This document shows positions 7,236-15,583 of a stretch of 27,642 nt of DNA, piece after piece. The stretch lies in NCBI GenBank assembly GCA_025454075.1, contig JALOPD010000014.1:1-27642 (forward strand), in the 5' to 3' direction. This DNA is from Desulfobacterales bacterium. GTDB lineage: Bacteria > Desulfobacterota > Desulfobacteria > Desulfobacterales > UBA2174_A. Position numbers and translations under genes: made by a program. The notes under the pieces were generated by a model, which saw only the letters and a program-made list of their open reading frames with translations, ran no database searches and was not told where the DNA came from. Every line of letters starts with the position of its first letter. Positions within the stretch are counted from its first letter, which is position 1.

Positions 7236-7610
7236 TTACCGAGAAGAGGGTTCACGCGGTTTCCGGGACGCGGTTACGCAGTCGTCCAAGACCCGGGTGG
7301 CGGGAAGATGAGAGGGAGCGCCCGGCATTTTGTCGAAAATGCAGTCGCAAACCGCCGGGGTGTAGATCTTGGCAAGTTTTTTGTGTTCGGGCTCCGTCCC
7401 GAAATTGGCGACACGGTCCTTGCCGTATCGGTATTTGTAGAAACACGCCCGCTGCAGGATGACCGCCGCCTGGGTCGACGGTGCTTTCGCCGCATGCCGG
7501 GTGATGCAACCGTCATAGGTGTTGACGACCGGGGCGCTCTGGCCGGAGGCCGTGGAAGGAAACCACGCCAGGCTCAAGACGATCACCACCAGCAGGTCGG
7601 ATCCTCTCAT
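7236..7610 (-). CDS. Small exported Cys-containing protein of unknown function
   Basis: A 124-residue protein with a clear Sec signal peptide: MRGSD, a hydrophobic run LLVVIVLSLAW, and a likely cleavage after ASG near residue 23. The mature part of about 100 residues has four cysteines (Cys35 in DGC, Cys56 in RACFYKYRYG, and the pair at 88 and 90 in VCDC) plus one near the C-terminus, compatible with disulfides in the periplasm. I do not recognise the family. An AAGGAG Shine-Dalgarno stands 7 bases before the ATG. It starts 14 bp after the corA stop codon, so the two are very likely co-transcribed from the corA promoter. Whether it helps metal uptake is only a guess from position. Confidence 0.7.
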   Translation of the reverse strand: MRGSDLLVVIVLSLAWFPSTASGQSAPVVNTYDGCITRHAAKAPSTQAAVILQRACFYKYRYGKDRVANFGTEPEHKKLAKIYTPAVCDCIFDKMPGAPSHLPATRVLDDCVTASRKPREPSSR

Positions 7611-7624
7611 TCAACGCTCCTTTT

Positions 7625-8599
7625 CTACAGCCACCCCTTGCGTTTGAAATACAGGAAAGGCAAAATTGCCGAAGAGACCATGAGCAGGATCGCCAGAGGG
7701 TAGCCAAACTCCCAGTGCAGCTCGGGGATGAACCTGAAGTTCATGCCGTAGATGCTGGCGATCAGCGTCGGCGGCAGGAAAACGACGGCCGCCACCGAGA
7801 ACAGCTTGATGATCTGGTTCTGTTCGATGCTGATCATCCCCAGGGTGGCGTCAAGCAGAAACGTGATCTTGTTCGACATGAAGGAGGCATGGTCCGCCAG
7901 GGAGGCCAGGTCCCGGCTGATTTCCTTGAGAGTCTCCCGGATCTGGCCGACCTGCTCGTGATGCGCGACGGCCTGGTTCAAATAGAGGGCCATGCGGCTG
8001 ACGCTGACGATGCTTTCGCGCAGGGTTGAGAAGTGGTTCCCCTCATGACCGATGTCCGTGATCGTCGCGTGCAGGTTGATTTTTTTTCTGGACTTCCGGA
8101 CGCCTTGGGTGAAAATCATGCCGGATATGCGCTCCACTTCGGCGCTGTGCATCTCCAGGATGTCGGCCATGCGGTCGATGATCATTTCCAGAAGTCCGAT
8201 CATCAAATCCGTGCTGGAGGAGCAGTTGCTGCCGGGTTTCTGGATCCGGGCGGCGAAGGCATCGAACGGCTTGGGGTTCAGGTACCTGACGGTGACGAGG
8301 TAAGCCTCGGACAGGATGAAGGTGATGGCCGAGGACTCCATGCTGTCGTGCTCGGGGCTGGTGATACCGGTGGCCGTCATAAAGAAGGCCCCGTTTTCCT
8401 GGTAGAGCCGGCTGGTGGCCTCGATCTCCTGCATCTCGGCCCGGCTGGGGATTTCGATCGACAGATGCTTTTGGACCTGGGAGATCTCCTCCGCACCGGG
8501 GGACACCAGGTCGATCCATATGTTCCGTGACGGAAGCCCGGGCTTGTCCCAGGAATCAACCTGCCAGATACCGTCAGTGCGATGGAATACCCTGATCAT
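7625..8599 (-). CDS. corA: CorA-family magnesium/cobalt transporter
   Basis: A 324-residue inner-membrane divalent-cation channel of the CorA family, which forms a pentamer with a large cytoplasmic funnel. The soluble N-terminal domain covers about 1-260, with long charged helices at about 135-260. Two transmembrane helices follow at about 264-284 and 299-317, separated by the family signature YGMN at 284-287 and a short loop with IPEL (commonly MPEL). A basic tail (KRKGWL) closes the protein, as usual. Length is typical. The ATG at 8599 has GGAAGG upstream, and a consensus -10 lies about 57 bp before it. The small exported protein downstream is in the same unit. Family identity is firm; choice among Mg, Co or Zn cannot be read from the sequence. 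Confidence 0.95.
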   Translation of the reverse strand: MIRVFHRTDGIWQVDSWDKPGLPSRNIWIDLVSPGAEEISQVQKHLSIEIPSRAEMQEIEATSRLYQENGAFFMTATGITSPEHDSMESSAITFILSEAYLVTVRYLNPKPFDAFAARIQKPGSNCSSSTDLMIGLLEMIIDRMADILEMHSAEVERISGMIFTQGVRKSRKKINLHATITDIGHEGNHFSTLRESIVSVSRMALYLNQAVAHHEQVGQIRETLKEISRDLASLADHASFMSNKITFLLDATLGMISIEQNQIIKLFSVAAVVFLPPTLIASIYGMNFRFIPELHWEFGYPLAILLMVSSAILPFLYFKRKGWL

Positions 8600-8655
8600 G
8601 CCCGCTCTGCCTTCCCGCCGTTGAAAACCTAAACTGCGTTACCTTCTTTCAGCTC

Positions 8656-8661
8656 ATTATA
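8656..8661 (-). promoter_or_regulatory. Consensus -10 box upstream of corA
   Basis: A perfect TATAAT on the minus strand, about 57 bp upstream of the corA ATG in an AT-rich patch. I could not match a convincing -35 box at 16-18 bp, so only the -10 is claimed. Confidence 0.5.
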
Positions 8662-8806
8662 CAATCTTTTTCCACTTTGGGACAGCGCAGGAATTTCGCA
8701 TTGCGCGGGGCACTGTTTTGGCCGGGCTTGAAAATTTTAAAGGTTGCCGAGCTTCCTGGCGATAATATCTGCAGAGGCGAGTCATTCACTGCCGGGAGGT
8801 TGGCTA

Positions 8807-9031
8807 ATGGAATTTTGGTGGGGTCTCACCGTAGGGATTTTCGCCGGCGTCAATATCGGTATCGTCATTGCCGGGTTGTTGGCCGGAGCCAAACGCAAAG
8901 AACTCAGCCATGACTACCTGTGGGACCAACCGCAGATGGACCAGGCGGTGATGGATGAAGCCCCGGTTCGAACCCCGATTACTGCCCGTCGCGCAGCGGG
9001 TGCGTCCGCCGACCCGGCTCCTCATTCCTGA
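8807..9031 (+). CDS. 74-residue single-pass membrane protein
   Basis: Start chosen at the ATG at 8807 because GGGAGG stands 7 bases before it; a longer frame from 8744 lacks a ribosome-binding site. The protein opens with a single transmembrane helix (residues about 3-26, rich in Gly, Val and Ile, containing GIFAGVNIGIVIAGLL), then a KRK stop-transfer motif, a short acidic/polar region and an Ala/Arg/Pro-rich tail. This architecture is common among short bacterial membrane proteins of unknown function with a glycine-rich helix. It stands alone between the divergent corA unit and a stretch of degraded sequence. No function can be assigned. Confidence 0.65.
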   Translation: MEFWWGLTVGIFAGVNIGIVIAGLLAGAKRKELSHDYLWDQPQMDQAVMDEAPVRTPITARRAAGASADPAPHS

Positions 9032-9065
9032 GCCCCTCCCTTCTTTAGGCATTCGCGGCCGCACG

Positions 9066-9100
9066 CCTATCCCTCGTCCGTATTCGGCGCTGCGGATAGG
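9066..9100. terminator. Hairpin downstream of the small membrane protein gene
   Basis: CCTATCC at 9066-9072 pairs perfectly with GGATAGG at 9094-9100 around a 21-base loop, 35 bp past the stop codon. There is no T-run, so a terminator role is weak. Confidence 0.25.
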
Positions 9101-9163
9101 AGCCCTCTCGCCACAAGCGATGCCCAGCCAAAGTCCACTCCCCTATCTCCCGTAAAACAATAG

Positions 9164-9364
9164 CTCGAGAAGGCGCTTCGCCCGCTGACGACGACGCCGG
9201 CGCGGGTGTATGGGCTGGGCGGGGTCAAGGGCGAACTGAAAGCGGGGGCCGATGCCGACCTCTTGGTGCTCGACCCCGCCGCGATGGCCGTCCGGGATGT
9301 GCGGGCCAGGGGCGCGGTGATGACCCGCAACCGTGTGATCGAGAGAAAAGGGTATTTTGAATAG
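9164..9364 (+). pseudogene. iadA: 3' remnant of an isoaspartyl dipeptidase (IadA-type amidohydrolase)
   Basis: An open frame of 66 codons directly after an in-frame TAG (9161-9163) and without a start codon. It reads EKALRPLTTTPARVYGL, then GELKAGADADLLVLDP, VRDVRARGAVM and KGYFE before TAG at 9362-9364. The GADADLLVLD strand, the ARG..M turn and the KGxFE ending are typical of the C-terminus of amidohydrolase-superfamily isoaspartyl (beta-aspartyl) dipeptidases, which remove isoaspartyl residues from damaged peptides. The catalytic barrel (roughly 320 residues) is missing, so this is a decayed or truncated gene. The 130 bp upstream (9032-9163) shows no recognisable part of it. The amidohydrolase C-terminus is confident; IadA specifically is likely. 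Confidence 0.7.
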
Positions 9365-9482
9365 CGGGCTGGCTCACGCGGCGGCGATGCCGCCGGAGGA
9401 GATCCTGGCCGTTCGATGGCCCAGGCCACCGCATCGAATGCCGCTCGCACGGGGTCCTTTGTCGCGGCGCTCGGCCGCGCGC

Positions 9483-10514
9483 CTACCGGCTGTTGATGGC
9501 GTCGATCAGCTGCCGGAGCCTCGCGAAATCCTTCTTGTTGAAGTCCACGACCAACCGGGGCAGGTGCGCAAGCCCCGGCTCATCGCATTCCTGGGCCAGC
9601 GCACCCGAAAGCACCATGTCGCCGCCGTCGACGATGAGGTCCGCGAACTCCCGCTTGAGCCCCCCGACGCAAACGGCCGGCAGCTCCGAGACCATGCGGA
9701 TCACGGCCTTGCCGCCGGCGAAGCGCAGGCTGTGGTAGCGGCGGTAAAAGCCGTTGATGGCGGCCACGGCGTCGTCGACATCGTGGGTGTGGTGGAAAAA
9801 GGCGAAATCGTTCGGCCCGATGTAGCCGCCCGAGGCGAGGTGGTCTTGCATGAAGTCCATCCAGCCCGACCAGTAGGTGTCGCCGGGCCGGTCCATCAGG
9901 ACGACCGGCAGGGGGTAGCGTTTGCCGGTCTGGAGCAGGGTCAGGGCTTCCATGGCCTCGTCGAGCGTCCCGAAGCCGCCGGGGAAAAGCGCCACTGCGC
10001 AGGCTTCCTTGAGGAAGGCCACCTTGCGGTTGAAGAAGTACTTGTACATGATGTCGCGCGGGCTGCCGTTCATCACGGGGTTCGACTTCTGCTCGAAAGG
10101 CAGGCGGATGCCGACCCCGAAGGAGTTCTCGAGGCCGGCGCCCTCGTTGGCCGCCTGCATGATCCCCGGCCCGCCCCCGGTGATCACCATGAAGCCGGCG
10201 GCGGCCAGTTTTCGGCCGAACTCCATCGCCATCCGGTAAAGCGGGTGGTCGGGCGTCGTCCGCGCCGAGCCGAACACGGTGATTTTGCGGGCGCCGCGGT
10301 AGTCGCCGAAAACCTTGGCCGTGTACCGCATCTCCTTCAGGGTCCCGCACATGATTTTCAGATCGGCCTTTTCGGGGTTTTCCTGGCCGGCCTTCAGCGC
10401 GGCGATGATCATTTCGCGCACGATCGCGCGGTGGCGTATGGGCCCGACCCGGTCGATCAGCTCCTTGATGGCGGTGTCCACAGCGCCGTTGCCGGCGGTA
10501 AAACGAAGCTCCAT
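9483..10514 (-). CDS. LOG-family (lysine decarboxylase-like) Rossmann-fold protein
   Basis: A cytoplasmic protein of 343 residues from the LOG/YgdH-like family, whose members are nucleoside-5'-monophosphate phosphoribohydrolases or related nucleotide hydrolases. The start is set at 10514 (a longer frame reaches 10601) because GGGAGG stands 7 bases before this ATG. The family motif GGGPGIM lies at 113-119 and PGGFGT at 178-183, with an Arg (FNRKVAF) between them as in active members. The N-terminal ~75 and C-terminal ~100 residues extend beyond the minimal ~190-residue LOG domain, as in the larger YgdH/PpnN-like proteins. It is a single-gene unit with its own promoter, divergent from the methyltransferase. 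The exact substrate is not determinable. Confidence 0.85.
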   Translation of the reverse strand: MELRFTAGNGAVDTAIKELIDRVGPIRHRAIVREMIIAALKAGQENPEKADLKIMCGTLKEMRYTAKVFGDYRGARKITVFGSARTTPDHPLYRMAMEFGRKLAAAGFMVITGGGPGIMQAANEGAGLENSFGVGIRLPFEQKSNPVMNGSPRDIMYKYFFNRKVAFLKEACAVALFPGGFGTLDEAMEALTLLQTGKRYPLPVVLMDRPGDTYWSGWMDFMQDHLASGGYIGPNDFAFFHHTHDVDDAVAAINGFYRRYHSLRFAGGKAVIRMVSELPAVCVGGLKREFADLIVDGGDMVLSGALAQECDEPGLAHLPRLVVDFNKKDFARLRQLIDAINSR

Positions 10515-10545
10515 TCGTACCTCCCAGGGTTCTTTTGCTGTGAAC

Positions 10546-10573
10546 ATTATAACAGGTAATGCGTGGTTTCCAA
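10546..10573 (-). promoter_or_regulatory. Sigma70 promoter of the LOG-family gene
   Basis: On the minus strand TTGGAA (10573-10568), a 16-bp spacer and a perfect TATAAT (10551-10546) predict a transcript start near 10539, giving a 25-base leader with GGGAGG before the ATG at 10514. Confidence 0.7.
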
Positions 10574-10661
10574 ACCCGCCGATCCCCAAACCGATGTTCA
10601 AATCCCGATCATCGTGCTATCCTGCCGCCCGGCAACGAACGTCATGCCGACAGAGGCGGTC

Positions 10662-11339
10662 ATGATCCCATGGGAGTTCATCGGCAGCGCCCGGCTGCCG
10701 ACCGGCGGGGAAGAGCTGCGGTTGTACAAGCGGGGGGGCGAGTTCTCGATCCGGGTCGGCGGCGACGAACTCATGAACAGCCGCGCCCATGAATCGGAGG
10801 ACGCGCTGGCCGACCTGGCCTGCGCCAAAATCGCCGATCGCCCCAAACCCCGGGTGCTGGTCGGCGGGCTGGGCATGGGGTACACCGCGGCGGCGGCGCT
10901 GAAACGCCTCGGCGCCGCAGGCCGGGTGGTGGTGGCCGAGCTGGCCCCGGCGGTGGTGGAGTGGAACCGGGGGCCGCTGGCGGATCTGGCCGGCCGGCCC
11001 CTGGAGGATCCCCGGGTGCGCGTGCGCGAGGACGACGTCGGCCGGGTTCTGCAGGAGGGGCCGCAGGCGTACGACGCCATTCTGCTGGACGTGGACAACG
11101 GCCCCGAGCGGCTGGCCCACCGGGCCAACGAATGGCTCTATTCCAACGCCGGCCTGGAGGCCGCGCGTGCGGCTCTGCGCCCGGCAGGCGTGCTGGCCGT
11201 GTGGTCGGCATCCCCGGATCGTGCGTTTTCAAAGCGTCTGCGGCGGGCGGGCTTTGCGGTGAAGGAGGTCGGCGTGCACGCGCGCGCGGCCGGCCGCGGG
11301 GGCAGACGCACGATATGGCTCGCCGTTCGCGGCGCCTGA
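10662..11339 (+). CDS. Spermidine synthase-like class I SAM-dependent methyltransferase-fold protein
   Basis: A cytoplasmic protein of 225 residues. The start at 10662 is preferred over ATGs at 10563 and 10644 because only this one has an AGAGG ribosome-binding site at suitable distance, and MIPWEFIGSARLP is a natural beginning for this group. The nucleotide-binding core has motif I VLVGGLGMGYT at 66-75, an acidic residue Glu93 at the end of strand 2, and ILLDVDNGP at 140-148 at motif IV, as in spermine/spermidine synthase-like proteins. The gene ends 16 bp before the ABC-F gene on the same strand, so the two form an operon. Whether it transfers a methyl or aminopropyl group is unknown. Confidence 0.8.
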   Translation: MIPWEFIGSARLPTGGEELRLYKRGGEFSIRVGGDELMNSRAHESEDALADLACAKIADRPKPRVLVGGLGMGYTAAAALKRLGAAGRVVVAELAPAVVEWNRGPLADLAGRPLEDPRVRVREDDVGRVLQEGPQAYDAILLDVDNGPERLAHRANEWLYSNAGLEAARAALRPAGVLAVWSASPDRAFSKRLRRAGFAVKEVGVHARAAGRGGRRTIWLAVRGA

Positions 11340-11355
11340 GGAACCCGACGTCTCC

Positions 11356-13206
11356 ATGGCAGCCACCCCTCTCATCCAGTGCAGGTCTCTCAGCAAGTCC
11401 TTCACGCTGCACCCCCTGTTCGCGGAGATCACCCTGGGGTTTTTCGAAGGCGAGCGCATGGGGCTGATCGGCCCCAACGGCTCCGGGAAGTCCACCTTGC
11501 TCAAGATCCTGGCCGGGCTCGAGACGCCGGACGCCGGCGAGATGATTCGCAAGCGCGACACCCGGCTGGTCTACCTGCCCCAGACGGACGAACTCGACCC
11601 GGACAAGACCGTCGACCAGACCCTGCTTGAGGCCGTCGGCACCCCGGCAGAGGCGCCCGCGCTCTTCCGCGAGACGATCCGGCAAATGGAGTTCGAGCGG
11701 ACGGACCGAAGGGTCGGCACCCTCTCGGGCGGTTGGTGCAAGCGGCTGGCCATCGCGCGGGCCCTGATCCGGGAACCCGACCTCCTGCTCATGGACGAGC
11801 CCACCAACCACCTGGACCTGGAGGGCATCCTCTGGCTGGAGGCGCTGCTGAAACAGGCGCCGTTTGCCTTCGTCCTGGTCAGCCACGACCGCACCTTTCT
11901 GGAAAGCGTGACCAACCGGACGGTGGAGCTGAACCGGCTCTACCCCGACGGCTATCTGCGGGTGGAAGGCAATTACTCGGCCTTCATCGAGAAACGGGAA
12001 GCCTTCATTCGGGTCCAGACCCAGCAGGAGGCGGTGCTCTCCAACAAGGCCCGCCGCGAAATCGAGTGGCTGCGCCGCGGCCCCAAAGCCCGCCGGACGA
12101 AGGCCAAATACCGCATCGCCGGCGCCCACCGACTGCAGGAGGAGCTATGCGCTGTCCGGGAGCGCAACGCCGCCGGCCGCAGCGCCCGCATCGAGTTCGA
12201 CGCCACCGGCCGCAAGACCAAAAAACTCCTGACAACCAAAGGGCTCGCGCTGGCGCGCGGCGGAAGGCCCTTGTTTTCGGCGCTGAATCTCACGCTCTCG
12301 CCCGGGTCCTGCCTGGGGGTCATGGGCCGGAACGGGTCGGGCAAGAGCAGCCTCCTGCACCTGCTCAACGGGAACCTGCCCCCCGACGCCGGGTCGATCG
12401 AGCGCGCGGAAGGCGTGTCGATCGTTTTTTTCGATCAGAAGCGGGAACAGCTGGATATGCGCCTGACGCTCAAAGAGGCCCTCTGCCCCTCCGGGGACAT
12501 GGTCGTGTTCCAGGGGCGGCAGCTGCACGTCGTGGCCTGGGCCAAGCGGTTTCTGTTCCCGCCCGACCAGCTGCCGCTGCCGGTGTCCCGGCTGTCGGGC
12601 GGGGAGAGGTCCCGGCTGCTCATCGCCCGCCTGATGCTGAAGCCGGCGGACATCCTGCTGCTCGACGAACCCACCAACGACATCGACATCCCCACGCTCG
12701 ACACGCTCGAGGAAGGCCTGCTGGGGTTTCAGGGGGCGATCGTGCTCATCACCCACGACCGGCTGCTGCTGGACAACATGAGCGATCAGCTGCTGTTTCT
12801 GGACGGGCGCGGACGGGCGCAATTCTTCGCGGACTACGATCAGTGGCTCGCGGCCCAGGCGGCGGAGGCCGCGCAGGCAACCCCTGAAAAAACACCGCCC
12901 AGGAAGGCGCGGCCCTCCCCCCGCAAGCTGCCTTACCCGGAGCAGTGCGAGTTGAACCGGATGCCGCCGGCCATCGAAAAAGCCGAAGCGGCGGCCGCGG
13001 CGATCCGGCGGCGGTTGGGCGACCCGCTGATCGCCAGCGATGCCGTTCGGCTGGGGGAGCTGTATGCGCAGCTCACGGAGGCCGAGGAGAAAGTGCGGCG
13101 GCTATACGACCGCTGGGCCGAGCTGGAAGCCCTGCGCGAGCGGCTGAGCCAAGAGGAGGGGGGCGAGGGTTCGGGGTTCAGGAGAAATGACAATGTCCCC
13201 GACTGA
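11356..13206 (+). CDS. uup: ABC-F family ATPase, Uup-like
   Basis: A soluble twin-ATPase of 616 residues with no membrane domain, the hallmark of ABC-F proteins that act on ribosomes; Uup is also linked to precise transposon excision and branched-DNA handling. First cassette: Walker A GPNGSGKST at 39-47, signature LSGGW at 123-127, Walker B LLLMDE ending Glu148. Second cassette: Walker A GRNGSGKSS at 324-332, signature LSGGE at 413-417, ILLLDE ending Glu438. An arm-type region with basic residues lies between them (about 225-265). The C-terminus (about 530-605) is a charged coiled coil after a Pro/Lys/Arg-rich linker, matching the Uup C-terminal domain. It follows the methyltransferase by 16 bp and converges on the transketolase with only 25 bp between stops. 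Confidence 0.93.
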   Translation: MAATPLIQCRSLSKSFTLHPLFAEITLGFFEGERMGLIGPNGSGKSTLLKILAGLETPDAGEMIRKRDTRLVYLPQTDELDPDKTVDQTLLEAVGTPAEAPALFRETIRQMEFERTDRRVGTLSGGWCKRLAIARALIREPDLLLMDEPTNHLDLEGILWLEALLKQAPFAFVLVSHDRTFLESVTNRTVELNRLYPDGYLRVEGNYSAFIEKREAFIRVQTQQEAVLSNKARREIEWLRRGPKARRTKAKYRIAGAHRLQEELCAVRERNAAGRSARIEFDATGRKTKKLLTTKGLALARGGRPLFSALNLTLSPGSCLGVMGRNGSGKSSLLHLLNGNLPPDAGSIERAEGVSIVFFDQKREQLDMRLTLKEALCPSGDMVVFQGRQLHVVAWAKRFLFPPDQLPLPVSRLSGGERSRLLIARLMLKPADILLLDEPTNDIDIPTLDTLEEGLLGFQGAIVLITHDRLLLDNMSDQLLFLDGRGRAQFFADYDQWLAAQAAEAAQATPEKTPPRKARPSPRKLPYPEQCELNRMPPAIEKAEAAAAAIRRRLGDPLIASDAVRLGELYAQLTEAEEKVRRLYDRWAELEALRERLSQEEGGEGSGFRRNDNVPD

Positions 13207-13231
13207 ACCCTTGTACCCTTACAGCTCGGCG

Positions 13232-15583
13232 TCAGGTTTTCGCAACGTACCGCAGAATGGCCCTGAACTGGCTCTCCCCGTCCAGGCCGGCCTCTTCCAG
13301 CACCTTTTGCGCCGGGCCGCTGCCGAGGAAATGACCTCCCCGAAAGGGGTGCAGGGTCATCCTCCGGCCTCGGCCGGAGCACACCCAGCGCTCCATCGTG
13401 GGAAAGGTGAACCCCGTGATCCCCATGGCCTCCTGCGCGGCGGCCTCCGGGTACACCTTTTCCTTCTCCGCGGCCGGCAGGAGGTCGAAGAGCTCCGCGC
13501 TGGCCACATAGTAGACATCCAGGTCGATGCCCTTCTTCTTCAACAGCGGCAGGGCCTGTTCGACGAAGGCGTAGCCGACGTCGCTGCCCTGGAGCACCAG
13601 CGTGCCGTCGCGCTTGCCCTGCGCCCGCCGCAGAAGATAGACCCCCCCCGCCGCCGCCGTGGCCGGTGCCAGCCCCAGCGCCTGCCGATCGATCACTTTT
13701 TCCGAGGGCCGCGTGACGAACGGCGCGATCACCGCCGGTCGCTTTGAAAGCGCCGCGGACACGAGCGACCAGATTTCCTGCGGGTCCCATGGGGTGAGGG
13801 TGATCATCGTGCCGAGGGGGAAATTACCCTGCAGTAGCTGCAGCGCCTGGGGGTCGGCATGTGTCGGCCCGTCTTCGCCGGTCTTGACACCCGCGTGCGC
13901 GCACACCAGGATGAAGGGTTTGTAGGGCTCCTTGACGATTGCCTGCCGGGCCTGGTTGCCGATGGCGTGCAGGCGGGCGGCGACGTGCCCGAGGGCGGCG
14001 ATGAACGCCCCGTAGGAGGAGCCCACCCCGATGTGGCGCCCGAAAGTGGAGATGCCGGCCAGCAGGCCGCTCATGGCGTCCTCGCAGATCCCGCCGGTTG
14101 CCAGCATCCGCGCCAAGGGGTTCGTGGCGGCGTTGTACCAGCCCTCGGGGAAGCCCTTGCCGATGGTGTTGACGCTCGTGGAGCCATACAGGTCGGCGGA
14201 GGCCGTCAGAACGGCGCCTCCGCTCGCCTGGTTGTAATGCTGCAGCACCCGCCCCAGCTCGCCTCTCAGCGTGGCGGTCTGGCCGGGTTTCAGCGTGAGC
14301 TCGGCCGGGATGCGGCCCGCGGTTTTCGCCGCCAGTTCGAACACGGCCTGAACCGTCGGCACCTGCGGCCGGGGCGTGCGGGCCCGGCGCTCCAGCCGGC
14401 GCCGCGCATCCCGCACTCTCTGCGCCAGCGCGGTCACCAGGGGCCGGTTTTGCTCCAGGGCGCCGCGGATCACCGTCAGCGCCTCCCAGAAGCACTCCTC
14501 GAGCACCCGCGGCTCCCCGCCGGCCCGGCAGCGCTGGTTTGCGCCCTCGCAGTGCGGCAGCCGGGCGGCGGCCTGCTCGGTGAAGGGCGCGACGGCCTTG
14601 AAAAACCCGTCCGCGCACAGGCCGTGGCCGGCGCCGTGCGAGGCCCTGCCCTGCACCCCGTACTGCCAACCCTTCCGGGTGCGATAGACAATCGCCGTCG
14701 GCTGCTCGTTCCGGATCGCCAGCGCTTTTTGCTGGGCGGCAAGGATCTGCCCGAAATCCATCCCGTCCGGCACCAGGATGGCATTCCAGTCGTGCAGCAG
14801 GGCGAATTCCACCGGGTTCCACTGGACGTATTCGCCGGGAACATCCCCGTCGCGGCAGACCCGGTCGGCGTCGATCGACGCCTGGTTCCAGTCCACGTGC
14901 AGGATCGCGTTTTTCAGGCAGGCCGTGCCGGCCGCGGCCATCGCTTCACCGACCCGCCCGGGGGTCATCCCGCCCTCCCCTTCCACGATGTGCACGCGCG
15001 GCCCGCCGGCGCCGTAAAAGTCCATGGCGCCGAAAGCCAGGCCCAGCGAGGCCGCGACCCCGACCCCCGACGCACCGGTGGACAGCCGCAGGAACGGGGT
15101 GGCCGGGGTCGGGTGGCCGTCGAGCGGCTTCGCCTTGAATTTCAGAAAGAGCGGTGTCCGGGTGAGCGGGTTGCGCCTGAAGCCGAGCAGGTCCTCCAAG
15201 CGCAGCTGGTGCTTTTCGCCCTTGGGGAGCAGTTCCGGGCAGCCGATGCGCGTCACCTCGTTGCGCAGGGCCCACAGGGCGTATAGGCCGAGGGTCTTGT
15301 GGCCCGCCGCATAGGAGACGATGTCGGCGTCCTCGCGGTCGGGGTCGGCGACGTCGTAGTCCAGGCTGTCGAAAAGGACACCGGCCACAAAGCGGCCGGA
15401 GGAGATCGACCCGCCGGGATGACCGGACATGGGCACGTAATTGTACAGCATGGCGCACAGCGACCGGTACATCAGGTCGAGCTGTTCGAAATGCTTCAGC
15501 TCTTCAGCGGCAAGCGGTTTCTCTTGCCTCTCGCTTGAGATGTCGATGAAAACGCCTCTGCGGGGCCCGAGCTCGAATCCCAT
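13232..15583 (-). CDS. tkt: Transketolase-family thiamine diphosphate enzyme, 783 residues
   Basis: A ThDP-dependent transketolase-like enzyme. The start at 15583 is chosen over the longer frame because AAAGGAGG lies 6 bases before it. The N-terminal ThDP domain has SGHPGG at 53-58, GEGG at 202-205 and Asn233 in DWNQASID, where classical transketolases have GDG...N. The pyrimidine-binding half has GVKTGEDGPTHADP at about 565-578, with Glu570 as the likely catalytic glutamate. A typical C-terminal domain follows (LQGSDV, then residues to 783). Usual transketolases are about 620-680 residues; the extra length is mainly in the region between the two ThDP halves (about 330-460). It probably serves the non-oxidative pentose phosphate pathway; a specialised sugar-phosphate substrate cannot be excluded. 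Single-gene unit. Confidence 0.87.
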   Translation of the reverse strand: MGFELGPRRGVFIDISSERQEKPLAAEELKHFEQLDLMYRSLCAMLYNYVPMSGHPGGSISSGRFVAGVLFDSLDYDVADPDREDADIVSYAAGHKTLGLYALWALRNEVTRIGCPELLPKGEKHQLRLEDLLGFRRNPLTRTPLFLKFKAKPLDGHPTPATPFLRLSTGASGVGVAASLGLAFGAMDFYGAGGPRVHIVEGEGGMTPGRVGEAMAAAGTACLKNAILHVDWNQASIDADRVCRDGDVPGEYVQWNPVEFALLHDWNAILVPDGMDFGQILAAQQKALAIRNEQPTAIVYRTRKGWQYGVQGRASHGAGHGLCADGFFKAVAPFTEQAAARLPHCEGANQRCRAGGEPRVLEECFWEALTVIRGALEQNRPLVTALAQRVRDARRRLERRARTPRPQVPTVQAVFELAAKTAGRIPAELTLKPGQTATLRGELGRVLQHYNQASGGAVLTASADLYGSTSVNTIGKGFPEGWYNAATNPLARMLATGGICEDAMSGLLAGISTFGRHIGVGSSYGAFIAALGHVAARLHAIGNQARQAIVKEPYKPFILVCAHAGVKTGEDGPTHADPQALQLLQGNFPLGTMITLTPWDPQEIWSLVSAALSKRPAVIAPFVTRPSEKVIDRQALGLAPATAAAGGVYLLRRAQGKRDGTLVLQGSDVGYAFVEQALPLLKKKGIDLDVYYVASAELFDLLPAAEKEKVYPEAAAQEAMGITGFTFPTMERWVCSGRGRRMTLHPFRGGHFLGSGPAQKVLEEAGLDGESQFRAILRYVAKT

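Noticed and set aside
8028..8040. AGAAGTGGTTCC resembling the inverted-repeat arm at 6571-6582
   Set aside because: It lies inside the corA coding region, is not an exact match and has no partner arm nearby.
10771..12129. 452-residue minus-strand open frame opposite the methyltransferase and ABC-F genes
   Set aside because: It spans two plus-strand genes and the gap between them, and ends in a Pro/Arg-rich low-complexity tail; no domain is recognisable.
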